The position numbers and the translations under genes are program-made. Below, piece by piece: positions 19,487-28,388 of a DNA stretch of 64,000 nt; position 1 is the first letter of the stretch, and the number at the start of each line of letters is the position of its first letter. A model generated the notes under the pieces. It was not told the DNA's origin. It worked only from the letters and a program-made list of their open reading frames with translations, and made no database searches. Source of the DNA: Micromonospora sp. MW-13 (GTDB taxonomy: Bacteria; Actinomycetota; Actinomycetes; Mycobacteriales; Micromonosporaceae); the NCBI RefSeq assembly GCF_003434305.1, contig NZ_QKKX01000022.1, forward strand, positions 19,223 to 83,222. The letters are read 5' to 3'.

Positions 19487-19662
19487 GCGCGAGGAGTGCA
19501 GCGAAGCGGAGCCCCGCAGTCGCGAACGAAAGGCAGGCTTCGGTGAGCGCGAGGAGTGCAGCGAAGCGGAGCCCCGCAGTCGCGAACGAAAGGCAGGCTT
19601 CGGTGAGCGCGAGGAGTGCAGCGAAGCGGAGCCCCGCAGTCGTGAACGAAAGGCAGGATCGG
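19483..19662 (+). repeat. Three tandem 60-bp repeats (19483-19542, 19543-19602, 19603-19662)
   Basis: Copies 1 and 2 are identical over 60 bp. Copy 3 has one change in the CGCG (to CGTG) and diverges in its last few bases before the nuoK start. Each unit contains GTGAGCGCGAGG, CGGAGCCCCGCAGTCGCG and GAACGAAAGGCAGG, the last with Shine-Dalgarno potential. Single related copies lie at the nuoC-D and nuoF-G gaps and inside nuoE. Confidence 0.95.
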
Positions 19663-19668
19663 GCATGA
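19483..19668 (+). other. 61-codon bridging ORF between nuoJ and nuoK
   Basis: The GTG start overlaps the nuoJ TGA (GTGA) and the final TGA overlaps the nuoK ATG (ATGA). The frame is carried by three 60-bp direct repeats, each encoding [12 protein letters not shown](A/V)NERQ. Because 60 is a multiple of 3, copy number can change without losing the frame. There is no resemblance to a known protein; a passive coupling role is as likely as a real peptide. Confidence 0.5.
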
Positions 19669-19964
19669 CCCCGGACTACTACCTGGTGCTCGCCGCGGTG
19701 CTGTTCACCATCGGTGCGGCGGGGGTGCTCATCCGGCGCAACGCGATCGTGCTGTTCATGTGCGTCGAGCTGATGTTGAACGCGGCCAACCTGACCCTCG
19801 TCACCTTCAGTCGGATCAACGGTGACCTGAACGGCCAGATCATGTCGTTCTTCGTCATGGTGGTGGCCGCGGCCGAGGTCGTGGTCGGCCTCGCGATCAT
19901 CATGTCCATCTTCCGGACCCGGCGCTCCGCGAGCGTCGACGACGCCAACCTGCTCAAGTACTAG
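19665..19964 (+). CDS. nuoK: NADH-quinone oxidoreductase subunit K
   Basis: A 99-residue subunit with three membrane helices. The block [20 protein letters not shown] with its conserved glutamate (about residue 35), and a second glutamate in helix 3 ([11 protein letters not shown]), form part of the proton path. The ATG overlaps the stop of the bridging repeat ORF; GAAAGGCAGG in the last repeat is the nearest ribosome binding site. Confidence 0.96.
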   Translation: MTPDYYLVLAAVLFTIGAAGVLIRRNAIVLFMCVELMLNAANLTLVTFSRINGDLNGQIMSFFVMVVAAAEVVVGLAIIMSIFRTRRSASVDDANLLKY

Positions 19965-19975
19965 AGGGGCCAGCA

Positions 19976-21937
19976 GTGGGAGAGATTCTGATGAACGCCC
20001 CGGCCGAGCCGGCAGGTGCCGTCACCTACGCCTCGGCGAGCGGGCTGCTCGGCAGCGTCTGGCTGCTGGTGGCGATCCCGCTGGCCAGCGCGGCGATCCT
20101 GCTGCTGCTGGGTCGGCGGTCCGACCGCTGGGGGCACTGGCTCGGGGTGGCCTCGATCGGCGCCTCCTTCGTGCTCGGTCTGACCTACTTCTTCCAGCTG
20201 CGCGGCCTGGAGAACAAGTCGGTCGAGCTGAGCCTGTGGGACTTCATCGCCGTCGGTGACTTCAAGGTGGACTTCGGCCTGCTGTTCGACCCGCTGGCTG
20301 CGGTCTTCGTCCTGCTGATCACCGGGGTGGGCTTCCTGATCCACCTGTACGCGGTCGAGTACATGGCGCACGACGAGGGCCGGCGGCGGTTCTTCGCCTA
20401 CTTCAACCTGTTCGTCGCCGCGATGCTCCTGCTGGTGCTCGGCAACAACTACGTGATGCTGTACTTCGGCTGGGAGGGCGTCGGCCTGGCGTCGTACCTG
20501 CTGATCTCCTTCTGGTACGGCCGGCCGAGCGCGGCCACCGCCGGCAAGAAGGCGTTCCTGATGAACCGGGTCGGCGACGCCGGCCTGGCGATCGGCATCT
20601 TCATCATGTTCGCCACCCTCGGCACCACCCAGTACGACGAGGTGTTCAACGGGGTCGGCTCGCTGACCGCGACCACGGTGCTGGTGCTCGGCCTGCTGCT
20701 GCTGCTCGGGGCGACCGGCAAGTCCGGCCAGTTCCCGCTCCAGGCGTGGCTGCCGGACGCGATGGAGGGCCCGACCCCGGTGTCGGCGCTCATCCACGCC
20801 GCCACCATGGTCACCGCGGGCGTCTACCTGATCGCCCGGTCCAACCCGATCTTCTCGGCCAACTCGACGCTCCAGCTCGTGGTGGTCAGCGTCGGCGCGC
20901 TGACCCTGCTGATCGGCTGCATCATCGGCGCGGCCAAGGACGACATCAAGCGGGTGCTGGCCTGGTCGACGGTGAGCCAGATCGGCTACATGTTCGTCGG
21001 CGTCGGCCTCGGCGGCGGCGCGTACGCGCTGGCCATCGTGCACCTGCTGGCGCACGGCTTCTTCAAGGCCAACATGTTCCTCGGCGCCGGCTCGGTCATG
21101 CACGGCATGCACGACCAGGTGGACATCCGCCGCTTCGGCGGGCTCGCGAAGCACATGAGGATCACCTGGATCACGTTCATGATGGGCTGGCTGGCCATCA
21201 TCGGCATCCCCCCGCTGTCCGGCTACTTCTCCAAGGAGCCGATCATCGTCGCCGCCTTCACGCGGGACGACTGGACGGCCTGGCTCTTCGGCGGGGCGGC
21301 GCTGCTCGGCGCCGGGCTCACCGCGTTCTACATGACCCGGCTGTTCGTGCTCACCTTCCACGGCCCGAAGCGGTGGACCGAGGACATCGAGCACCCGCAC
21401 GAGTCGCCGAAGCTCATGACGATCCCGCTGGTCCTGCTCGCGGTCGGCTCGGTGCTCGCCGGTGGCCTGATGGCGTGGAACGACGGCCTGGCCTCCTGGC
21501 TGACGCCGGTGCTCGGCAGCGAGGCCGGCGAGGCGCACCATCCGGTGCTGTCGCACACGGTGATCACGATCCTCTCGCTGCTGGTCACCGTGGGCGGGGC
21601 CGGGCTGGCCTGGTTCCTGTTCCGCACCGGCACGGCCACCGAGCCGCAGCCGGCGGGTGTGCTGGTCACCGCCGCCCGGCGCAACCTCTACACGGACGCC
21701 GTCAACGAGGCGGTCTTCGAGAAGCCGGGGATCTTCCTCACCCGGGCGCTGGTCTTCCTCGACAACCGGGGCGTCGACGGGCTGGTCAACGGCCTGGCCG
21801 CCGCAGTGGGCGGGGGCTCGGGCCGACTCCGGCGGCTGCAGACCGGCTTCGTCCGGTCGTACGCGACGTCCATCCTGGCCGGCGCGTTGCTGGTGGTGGC
21901 GGCGTTCCTGGCCGTGCAGGCGGGGTGGCTGGCGTGA
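19976..21937 (+). CDS. nuoL: NADH-quinone oxidoreductase subunit L
   Basis: A 653-residue antiporter-like membrane subunit with about 16 helices. Diagnostic blocks are YFGWEGVGLASYLLISFW (about 162-179) and GPTPVSALIHAATMVTAGV (about 264-282), including the proton-path lysines and histidines, and a long C-terminal amphipathic region. Two starts are possible: GTG at 19976 after AGAGGGG, or ATG at 19991 after GGGAGAG; the first is given. The gene starts 11 nt after nuoK. Confidence 0.95.
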   Translation: MGEILMNAPAEPAGAVTYASASGLLGSVWLLVAIPLASAAILLLLGRRSDRWGHWLGVASIGASFVLGLTYFFQLRGLENKSVELSLWDFIAVGDFKVDFGLLFDPLAAVFVLLITGVGFLIHLYAVEYMAHDEGRRRFFAYFNLFVAAMLLLVLGNNYVMLYFGWEGVGLASYLLISFWYGRPSAATAGKKAFLMNRVGDAGLAIGIFIMFATLGTTQYDEVFNGVGSLTATTVLVLGLLLLLGATGKSGQFPLQAWLPDAMEGPTPVSALIHAATMVTAGVYLIARSNPIFSANSTLQLVVVSVGALTLLIGCIIGAAKDDIKRVLAWSTVSQIGYMFVGVGLGGGAYALAIVHLLAHGFFKANMFLGAGSVMHGMHDQVDIRRFGGLAKHMRITWITFMMGWLAIIGIPPLSGYFSKEPIIVAAFTRDDWTAWLFGGAALLGAGLTAFYMTRLFVLTFHGPKRWTEDIEHPHESPKLMTIPLVLLAVGSVLAGGLMAWNDGLASWLTPVLGSEAGEAHHPVLSHTVITILSLLVTVGGAGLAWFLFRTGTATEPQPAGVLVTAARRNLYTDAVNEAVFEKPGIFLTRALVFLDNRGVDGLVNGLAAAVGGGSGRLRRLQTGFVRSYATSILAGALLVVAAFLAVQAGWLA

Positions 21938-22002
21938 TCGACCTCTCTACGGCCGCCCCCGCCGGCGGACCACGCAGTGACGACGGAGGTAAGGCCGCAT
22001 AA
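21934..22002 (+). other. Bridging mini-ORF between nuoL and nuoM
   Basis: A 22-codon frame starts with GTG overlapping the nuoL TGA (GTGA) and ends with TAA at 22000-22002 overlapping the nuoM ATG (TAATG). It does not contain the repeat seen in the other gaps; it carries GACGGAGGTAAGG as the nuoM ribosome binding site. It may be a real micropeptide or only a coupling spacer. Confidence 0.4.
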
Positions 22003-23534
22003 TGTCCAACTTCCCGTTCCTCTCGGTGCTGACCGTGGCGCCGCTGGTCGGCGCGCTGGTGGTGGCCCTCCTGCCGCGTCGCCGGCCGGACCTGGCCAAG
22101 CAGGTGGCCCTCGGGTGGTCGCTGCTGGTGCTGGTGCTGTCGGTGGTCATGTGGGTCGCCTTCAAGACCGACGGTGACCGGCTCCAGTTCCGCGAGTCGT
22201 ACACCTGGATCCCGCAGTGGGACGCCCGGTTCACCTTCGCCGCCGACGGCATCGCGCTGGTGATGCTGATGCTGATCGCGGTGCTGGTGCCGCTCGTCAT
22301 CCTGGCGTCGTGGCACGACGCCGAGTCGTCGAAGCGTTCGGTGCCGGTCTACTTCGCCCTGCTGCTCATCCTCGAAAGCACGATGATCGGCGTCTTCGCC
22401 GCCGCCGACGTGTTCCTGTTCTACGTGTTCTTCGAGGTCATGCTGGTGCCGATGTACTTCCTCATCGGCAGCTACGGCGGTCACCAGCGGCAGTACGCGG
22501 CCGTGAAGTTCTTCCTCTACTCGCTGGTCGGCGGCCTGTTCATGCTCGCCGCGGTGATCGGCCTCTGGGTCGTCGGCGGGAAGACCTTCGACTGGCAGGC
22601 GCTGACCCAGGTGGACATCTCCACCGGCACGGAGCGCTGGCTGTTCCTCGGCTTCTTCCTCGCCTTCGCGATCAAGGCGCCGTTCTTCCCGTTCCACACC
22701 TGGCTGCCGGACGCCGGTGGCGCGGCCCCGGCCGGGGCCGCCGCGTTGCTGGTCGGCGTGCTGGACAAGGTCGGCACCTTCGGCATCCTGCGGTACTGCC
22801 TGCCGCTGTTCCCGGAGGCGTCGAAGTGGTTCGCCCCCTGGGCGCTGGCGCTCGGGGTGATCGGCATCATCTACGCGGCGCTGCTCGCGGTCGGCCAGAA
22901 CGACCTGAAGCGGCTGGTGTCGTACACCTCGATCGCGCACTTCGGGTTCATCGGGGTCGGCATCTTCGCCTTCACCACCCAGGCCGGCACGGGCGCGGTG
23001 CTCTACATGCTCAACCACGGCCTCGCCACCGGCCTGCTCTTCCTGGTGGTGGGGATGCTGGTGGCCCGGCGCGGCTCGGCCCTGATCAGCGACTTCGGCG
23101 GCGCGGGCAAGCTGGTGCCGCTGCTGGCCGGGGTGCTCTTCTTCGCCGGTCTGGCCTCGCTGGCGCTGCCCGGCACCGCGCCGTTCGTCTCCGAGTTCCT
23201 GGTGCTGATCGGCACCTTCACGGTGAACAAGCCGGTCGCGGTGATCGCGACGCTCGGCATCATCCTGGCTGCCGCGTACGTGCTGTGGATGGTGCAGCGC
23301 ACCACCCAGGGCACGCTCAACCCGGCCCTGGCCGAGATCGAGCCGATGCGCCGCGATCTCAACCTGCGCGAGAAGGTCGTGGTCGCGCCGCTGATCGCGC
23401 TGATCGTGCTGCTCGGCTTCTACCCCAAGCCGGTCACCGATGTCATCAACCCCGCCGTCCGGGCCACCATGGAGGACGTCGGCAGGACCGATCCCGCCCC
23501 CGAGGTCGGCAGCATCCAGGAGGCCGCCAAATGA
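22002..23534 (+). CDS. nuoM: NADH-quinone oxidoreductase subunit M
   Basis: A 510-residue antiporter-like subunit with about 14 helices. The blocks FFEVMLVPMYFLIGSYGG (about 144-161) with its key glutamate and APFFPFHTWLPDAGGAAPAG (about 226-245) are typical of ND4/NuoM. GGAGG lies 11 nt before the ATG. The stop overlaps the nuoN start (ATGA). Confidence 0.96.
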   Translation: MSNFPFLSVLTVAPLVGALVVALLPRRRPDLAKQVALGWSLLVLVLSVVMWVAFKTDGDRLQFRESYTWIPQWDARFTFAADGIALVMLMLIAVLVPLVILASWHDAESSKRSVPVYFALLLILESTMIGVFAAADVFLFYVFFEVMLVPMYFLIGSYGGHQRQYAAVKFFLYSLVGGLFMLAAVIGLWVVGGKTFDWQALTQVDISTGTERWLFLGFFLAFAIKAPFFPFHTWLPDAGGAAPAGAAALLVGVLDKVGTFGILRYCLPLFPEASKWFAPWALALGVIGIIYAALLAVGQNDLKRLVSYTSIAHFGFIGVGIFAFTTQAGTGAVLYMLNHGLATGLLFLVVGMLVARRGSALISDFGGAGKLVPLLAGVLFFAGLASLALPGTAPFVSEFLVLIGTFTVNKPVAVIATLGIILAAAYVLWMVQRTTQGTLNPALAEIEPMRRDLNLREKVVVAPLIALIVLLGFYPKPVTDVINPAVRATMEDVGRTDPAPEVGSIQEAAK

Positions 23535-25084
23535 CCGAGCTGAAGTTGCCGTCGATCGACTACGCGGCGCTCGCTCCGATTTTGATCATGCTCGGGGCCG
23601 CCCTGCTGGGCGTGCTGATCGAGGCATTCGTGCCCCGGAAGCAGCGGCGCCTGGCGCAGCTGTCGCTGGGGCTGCTGGCGGTGCTCGCCGCCCTGGTGAT
23701 GGTGATCGTGAACTCCGGCGACCGGCTGATCACCGCCGGCGGGGCGATCGCCGTGGACGGGCCGACGCTGTTCCTCCAGGGCGCGATCCTGGTCCTCGCC
23801 GCGATGGCGCTGCTGCTGATCGGTGAGCGCTCGGTGGAGCGGGGCGGGGCGTTCGTCGCCCAGGCCGCCGTCACCGCCGAGTCGGCCGACGACCGGCGGC
23901 AGGCCGAGGGCAGCAACGGGGCGACCGAGGTCTACCCGCTGACCAGCTTCGCGATCGGCGGCATGCTGATCTTCGTGGCGGCGAACGACCTGCTCACCAT
24001 GTTCATCGCCTTGGAGGTCTTCTCGCTGCCGCTCTACCTGCTCTGCGCGCTGGCCCGTCGCCGGCGGCTGCTGAGCCAGGAGGCGGCGATGAAGTACTTC
24101 CTGCTCGGCGCGTACGCCTCGGCGTTCTTCCTCTTCGGCGTGGCCCTGGTGTACGGGTTCACCTCCGGCATCCCGGGCCGGTCGGCGGGCGTCGACTTCG
24201 CCACCATCCACGCCGCGGTGACCGAGTCCCCGGCCAGCGAGGTGCTGCTCTTCGGCGGCGTGGCGCTGCTGGCGATCGGCCTGCTGTTCAAGGCCGCCGC
24301 CGCGCCGTTCCACGTCTGGACGCCGGACGTGTACCAGGGCGCCCCGACGCCGGTCACCGGCTTCATGGCGGCCTGCACCAAGGTCGCCGCGTTCGGCGCG
24401 CTGCTGCGGGTGTTCCACGTGGCGTTCTCCGGGGCGGCGTGGGACTTCACCCCCGTCCTCGGCGCGGTGGCGGTGCTGACCATGCTGGTCGGCGCGGTGC
24501 TGGCGGTGACCCAGACCGACATCAAGCGGCTGCTGGCGTACTCGTCGATCGCGAACGCCGGGTACCTGCTCGTCGGGGTGCTCGCGCCGAGCAAGGACGG
24601 GCTTTCCGGCACGATGTTCTACCTGGTCGCGTACGGGTTCTCGGTGCTCGCCGCGTTCGCGGTGGTGACCCTGGTCCGGGACGCCGACGGGGAGGCCACC
24701 CACCTGTCCCGCTGGGCCGGGCTGGGCCGGCGCTCGCCGTTCTTCGCGGCGATCTTCACCTTCATCCTGCTCGCCTTCGCCGGCATCCCGCTCACCAGCG
24801 GGTTCATGAGCAAGTTCGCCATCTTCGCCCCGGCGCTGGACGCCGGTCAGGCGTGGCTGGTGGTGGCGGGCGTGCTGACCAGCATGGTGCTGGCGTTCCC
24901 GTACCTGCGGGTCGTGGTGATGATGTGGCTGTCCGAGCCGGGCGAGTCCACCCCGACGGTCACCGTGCCGGGCGGGCTCACCTCGGCGGCCCTCACGATC
25001 GGCGTGCTGGCCACGCTGGTGCTGGGCGTCGTCCCGGGCCCGCTGCTCGATCTCGCCAACGGTGCCGCCGAATTCGTCCGATGA
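23531..25084 (+). CDS. nuoN: NADH-quinone oxidoreductase subunit N
   Basis: A 517-residue antiporter-like subunit, last of the operon. It has about 14 helices and the blocks MFIALEVFSLPLYLLCAL (about 157-174) and APFHVWTPDVYQGAPTPVTG (about 258-277). A polar loop of about 25 residues (VTAESADDRRQAEGSNG, near 115) between helices is longer than in E. coli. It starts in ATGA overlap with nuoM. An 18-bp hairpin follows 13 nt after the stop. Confidence 0.96.
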   Translation: MTELKLPSIDYAALAPILIMLGAALLGVLIEAFVPRKQRRLAQLSLGLLAVLAALVMVIVNSGDRLITAGGAIAVDGPTLFLQGAILVLAAMALLLIGERSVERGGAFVAQAAVTAESADDRRQAEGSNGATEVYPLTSFAIGGMLIFVAANDLLTMFIALEVFSLPLYLLCALARRRRLLSQEAAMKYFLLGAYASAFFLFGVALVYGFTSGIPGRSAGVDFATIHAAVTESPASEVLLFGGVALLAIGLLFKAAAAPFHVWTPDVYQGAPTPVTGFMAACTKVAAFGALLRVFHVAFSGAAWDFTPVLGAVAVLTMLVGAVLAVTQTDIKRLLAYSSIANAGYLLVGVLAPSKDGLSGTMFYLVAYGFSVLAAFAVVTLVRDADGEATHLSRWAGLGRRSPFFAAIFTFILLAFAGIPLTSGFMSKFAIFAPALDAGQAWLVVAGVLTSMVLAFPYLRVVVMMWLSEPGESTPTVTVPGGLTSAALTIGVLATLVLGVVPGPLLDLANGAAEFVR

Positions 25085-25097
25085 CCGACCTTTCCCC

Positions 25098-25137
25098 GCG
25101 ACGGGGCCGGCACGCGAGCGCGTGCCGGCCCCGTCGC
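25098..25137 (+). terminator. 18-bp perfect hairpin ending the nuo operon
   Basis: The arm 25098-25115 pairs perfectly with 25120-25137 around the loop GAGC. There is no U-tract. It is the first strong terminator-like structure after 16.5 kb of co-directional nuo genes and separates the operon from the prenyl synthase. Confidence 0.75.
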
Positions 25138-25174
25138 CGTATCCCCCGTCCCGAGCAGGTCGAACGGGTGTGGC

Positions 25175-26257
25175 ATGGTGGATAGCGTGGTGATTCCGGC
25201 TGGCGAGCGTTCAGGTGCCACCGGCTCCGTTCGGCGGAGTCGGGAGAGCACTGGTCAGTTCGGCGCGCTCGGCCTGCATCTGGCCGATTCCCGCGTCGAG
25301 GCGTCCGTGCTGGGCCTGCTGGAGTCCGTCGAGGCGGAACTGCGGGCCGGGGTGGCCAGCGCCGACCCGCTGGTGACCGAGGCAGCCCGGCACCTGGTGG
25401 ACGCCGGCGGGAAGCGGTTCCGCCCGCTGCTGGTCGCGCTGGGCGCCCAGTTCGGCGATCCGACCCGCCCGCAGATCGTCCCCGCCGCCGTGGTGATGGA
25501 ACTCACCCACCTGGCGACGCTCTACCACGACGACGTGATGGACGAGGCCGCCGTGCGCCGGGGCGCGCCGAGCGCCAACTCGCGCTGGACGAACTCGGTG
25601 GCAATCCTGGTCGGCGACTACCTGTTCGCCCGCGCCGCGGACGTCGCGGCCGAACTGGGCACCGAGGCGGTGCGCCTCCAGGCGCGCACCTTCGCCCGGC
25701 TGGTGCACGGGCAGATCGCCGAGACGGTGGGTCCCCGGGACGGGCAGGACCCGGTCGACCACTACCTGGGCGTGATCGCGGAGAAGACCGGCTCGCTGAT
25801 CGCCACCTCGGCCCAGTTCGGCGGTCTGTTCGGCGGGGCGTCCGTCGAGCACACCGAGGCGCTGACCAGGTACGGCGAGACCGTCGGCGTGGCCTTCCAG
25901 CTATCCGACGACCTGCTGGACATCGCCAGCGAGTCGACGCAGTCGGGCAAGACCCCCGGCACGGACCTGCGCGAGGGGGTGCCGACGCTGCCGGTGCTCT
26001 ACGCGCTCGCCACGGACGACTCCGACGCCGCCTCGGTGCGGCTGCGGGAGATTCTGGCCACCGGCCCGCTCGTCGACGACGACCTGCACGCCGAGGCCCT
26101 CGGCCTGCTCCGCGAGTCCCCGGCCCTGAAGCGGGCCCGGGAGACGGTCCGCAGCTACGCCGAGGACGCGCGGGCGCAGCTCGCCCCGCTGCCGGACGGG
26201 CCGTCCCGGCGGGCGCTGGAATCCCTCTGCGACTACATCGCCGACCGCACGAGCTGA
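25175..26257 (+). CDS. Polyprenyl diphosphate synthase
   Basis: A 360-residue trans-prenyl elongating enzyme that joins isopentenyl diphosphate to an allylic primer. The first aspartate-rich motif DDVMD is near residues 119-123 and the second DDLLD near 245-249; KRFRPLL and GEKTGSLI-type (AEKTGSLIATS) blocks are also seen. An N-terminal extension of about 40 residues precedes the fold. Its place just after nuo and near menG suggests it makes the menaquinone side chain, although chain length cannot be read from sequence. The ATG at 25175 lacks a clear ribosome binding site; a GTG about 15 nt later is possible. Confidence 0.88.
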   Translation: MVDSVVIPAGERSGATGSVRRSRESTGQFGALGLHLADSRVEASVLGLLESVEAELRAGVASADPLVTEAARHLVDAGGKRFRPLLVALGAQFGDPTRPQIVPAAVVMELTHLATLYHDDVMDEAAVRRGAPSANSRWTNSVAILVGDYLFARAADVAAELGTEAVRLQARTFARLVHGQIAETVGPRDGQDPVDHYLGVIAEKTGSLIATSAQFGGLFGGASVEHTEALTRYGETVGVAFQLSDDLLDIASESTQSGKTPGTDLREGVPTLPVLYALATDDSDAASVRLREILATGPLVDDDLHAEALGLLRESPALKRARETVRSYAEDARAQLAPLPDGPSRRALESLCDYIADRTS

Positions 26258-26264
26258 CCCCGCC

Positions 26265-27446
26265 TCAGCGGGCGCGCAGCAGGCGGGCCGCCGTGAGCAT
26301 CAGGGTGGCCGACAGGATCATGGCCGCCGCCGCCGCGAGCCACATCGCCGGGTAGCCGAAGGCGGTGGCGGTCGCGCCGAGGGCCAGCGGGCCGAGGCAG
26401 CCGCCGGCGTACACCCCGGTCTGGGTGATCGAGGTGGCGGCGGCCGGGGCCTGCGGGTGCAGCCGGGCCACCGCGAAGGTCATCAGCCCGGGCCAGGCCC
26501 AGCCCAGGCCGAAGCCGAGCAGCACGCCGGCCACCAGCGGCACCGGCCCGGCCAGCGCGAGCAGGGCCAGCCCCAGGGCACCGACGACGAGCATGCCGGC
26601 GATGACCGCGACATGGCCGCCGTCGCGGCGGTCGGCCAGCCAGCCGGAGCCGATCCGGGCGGCCACGCAGACCACGCTGCCGAGGGTGAGGGTCAGCCCG
26701 GCCAAGCTCGGCGACAGCCCCCGGCCGGCGGACGAGTCGACCAGGAAGGTGCCGAGCGCGTTCGCGGCGGCAGCCGCCAGCGTCGCGGCCACGCCGACCG
26801 TCACCAGGCCCCAGCTCGCCCCGCCGGCTCGCCGGGTGCCGGCGGGCCGTTCCGGGTGGGCCTCCCGCGCCGGTACGAGCGCCAGCGCGGCCAGCGCGGC
26901 GACCGCGCCCGCCACGAAGGCCCACCGCCAGCCGGCCGTCACCGCGACGGTCGGCACGGCAAGGCCGGCCAGCAGGGTGGAGAGCGGGACCGCCGCCTGC
27001 TTCACCCCGAACGACAGCCCCTGCCGGCGGGGCGGCACGTGCCGGACCAGCGCCACGTTGCTGGCGAGCTGCCCCAGGGCGTTTGCGGCGGCGCCGAGCG
27101 CCAGCAGCACGACCAGCACCGGGTACGACCGCGCCAGCGCCGCCACGGCCAGCATCGACCCGGCGGAGAGCAGGATGCCGGCGCGGGCCACCACGGCCGG
27201 GCCGAGCCGTTCCACGAGGACGCCGGAGGGCACCGAGGCGACCGCGCTGACGCCGAAGTACACGGCCACCACGAGCCCCAGCCCGGCCGGGGAGAAGCCC
27301 AGGTCGGCACCCATCTGCACGGCGAGGCCGCCGACCAGGAAGACGGGCAGGACGCAGGCGACGGTGGTGGCGACGGCCCCCGCGCCGGCCCGGAGGGGGT
27401 GGCGGGCGACGGGCGGGGACGCGGGGTGCGGCGCGGTACGGGTCAT
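26265..27446 (-). CDS. MFS transporter
   Basis: A 393-residue membrane protein with 12 predicted helices and little else. The loop between helices 2 and 3 (PSGVLVERLGPAVVARAG, about 73-90) carries the MFS motif-A-like G-x3-(D/E)-R-x-G. The protein resembles drug-efflux or cyanate-like MFS members; the substrate is unknown. It is divergent from the IclR regulator gene, separated by 154 nt that must contain both promoters, so IclR control of this exporter is plausible. Confidence 0.8.
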   Translation of the reverse strand: MTRTAPHPASPPVARHPLRAGAGAVATTVACVLPVFLVGGLAVQMGADLGFSPAGLGLVVAVYFGVSAVASVPSGVLVERLGPAVVARAGILLSAGSMLAVAALARSYPVLVVLLALGAAANALGQLASNVALVRHVPPRRQGLSFGVKQAAVPLSTLLAGLAVPTVAVTAGWRWAFVAGAVAALAALALVPAREAHPERPAGTRRAGGASWGLVTVGVAATLAAAAANALGTFLVDSSAGRGLSPSLAGLTLTLGSVVCVAARIGSGWLADRRDGGHVAVIAGMLVVGALGLALLALAGPVPLVAGVLLGFGLGWAWPGLMTFAVARLHPQAPAAATSITQTGVYAGGCLGPLALGATATAFGYPAMWLAAAAAMILSATLMLTAARLLRAR

Positions 27447-27600
27447 GGTCCCGCAAACCTACGCGAGCCCACCTCAGACAACTCACCGTGTCGCTCGGCG
27501 CACTGACCGTTTAGGATGATCTGGCGTCGTCGATCCGAACAGGCATTTCGCCGAACGCCTGGATTTCATATGGTGTAAGTCCCCGGCGGCGGAGGTGGTT

Positions 27601-28380
27601 GTGCGCGACCCCTTGGCGGAACCTTCGGATCTCATCCGGAGCGTGTCCCGCGCGCTACGCGTGCTCGAATCGGTCGGTCGTGCCCCGAAGGGGCTGACCG
27701 TCAAGCAGATCGCGCGGCGCTGCGAGCTGACCGTGGCCACCACCTACCACCTGGTCCGCACCCTGGCGTACGAGGGCTACGTGATCCGCCGGGAGGACGG
27801 CACGTACATCGTCGGGCTGGAGATCGCCGACCGGTACCGCGAGCTGGTCACCGCGTTCCGGGGGCCGGCGCCGGTCGGCGAGTGCCTGCGGCGGGCCGCC
27901 CTGGACACCGGGTACAGCCACTACCTGGGCCGGTTCGTCGGCGGCCAGGTGGCGATCACCGCCGTCGCGGAGGGGCCCCGGTCGCCGTACCTGGAGGACA
28001 TGGTCCCGGGCTTCGACGAGGGGGCGCACGCCACCGCGCTCGGCAAGGCCCTGCTGGCCACCCTCACCGCCGAGCAGCGCTTCCGCTACCTGCGGGAGTA
28101 CGGCATGCGCCCGTTCACCAACGCCACCCTGACCAGCCCCGAGGCGTTCGAGGCGGACCTGGCGGCCGGCGACCGGCGCGGGATGCAGCTCGAACTGGGC
28201 CAGTTCCGGCAGGGCGTGGCGTGCGCCGCGGTGCTGGTCACCCCGGACAAGGACCTGGAGCGCCGGATGGTGCTGGCCTGCGCGCTGCCGGCCAGCGAGA
28301 TGATGACCTCCGCCCGGGTGGTCCGGGCCAAGCTGCTCACCGTCGCCCGCGCCGTCGCCGACGCCGCCGTCGAGGGCTGA
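27601..28380 (+). CDS. IclR-family transcriptional regulator
   Basis: A 259-residue regulator. An N-terminal winged helix-turn-helix (about 15-70: ALRVLESVG, LTVKQIARRCELTVATTYHL) is followed by an IclR effector domain (about 85-255) with HATALGKALLA. The GTG at 27601 has GGAGG 5 nt upstream, favoured over the GTG at 27595 that overlaps it. It is divergent from an MFS gene and convergent with phoX; the effector is unknown. Confidence 0.85.
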   Translation: MRDPLAEPSDLIRSVSRALRVLESVGRAPKGLTVKQIARRCELTVATTYHLVRTLAYEGYVIRREDGTYIVGLEIADRYRELVTAFRGPAPVGECLRRAALDTGYSHYLGRFVGGQVAITAVAEGPRSPYLEDMVPGFDEGAHATALGKALLATLTAEQRFRYLREYGMRPFTNATLTSPEAFEADLAAGDRRGMQLELGQFRQGVACAAVLVTPDKDLERRMVLACALPASEMMTSARVVRAKLLTVARAVADAAVEG

Positions 28381-28388
28381 GACGACAG

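Noticed and set aside
19483..19662. CRISPR array
   Set aside because: The three 60-bp units are head-to-tail without spacers and lie inside an operon; no cas genes are present.
27520..27600. IclR operator between the divergent MFS and IclR genes
   Set aside because: Short direct repeats (CCGAAC) occur but no convincing palindrome was found, so no site is claimed.
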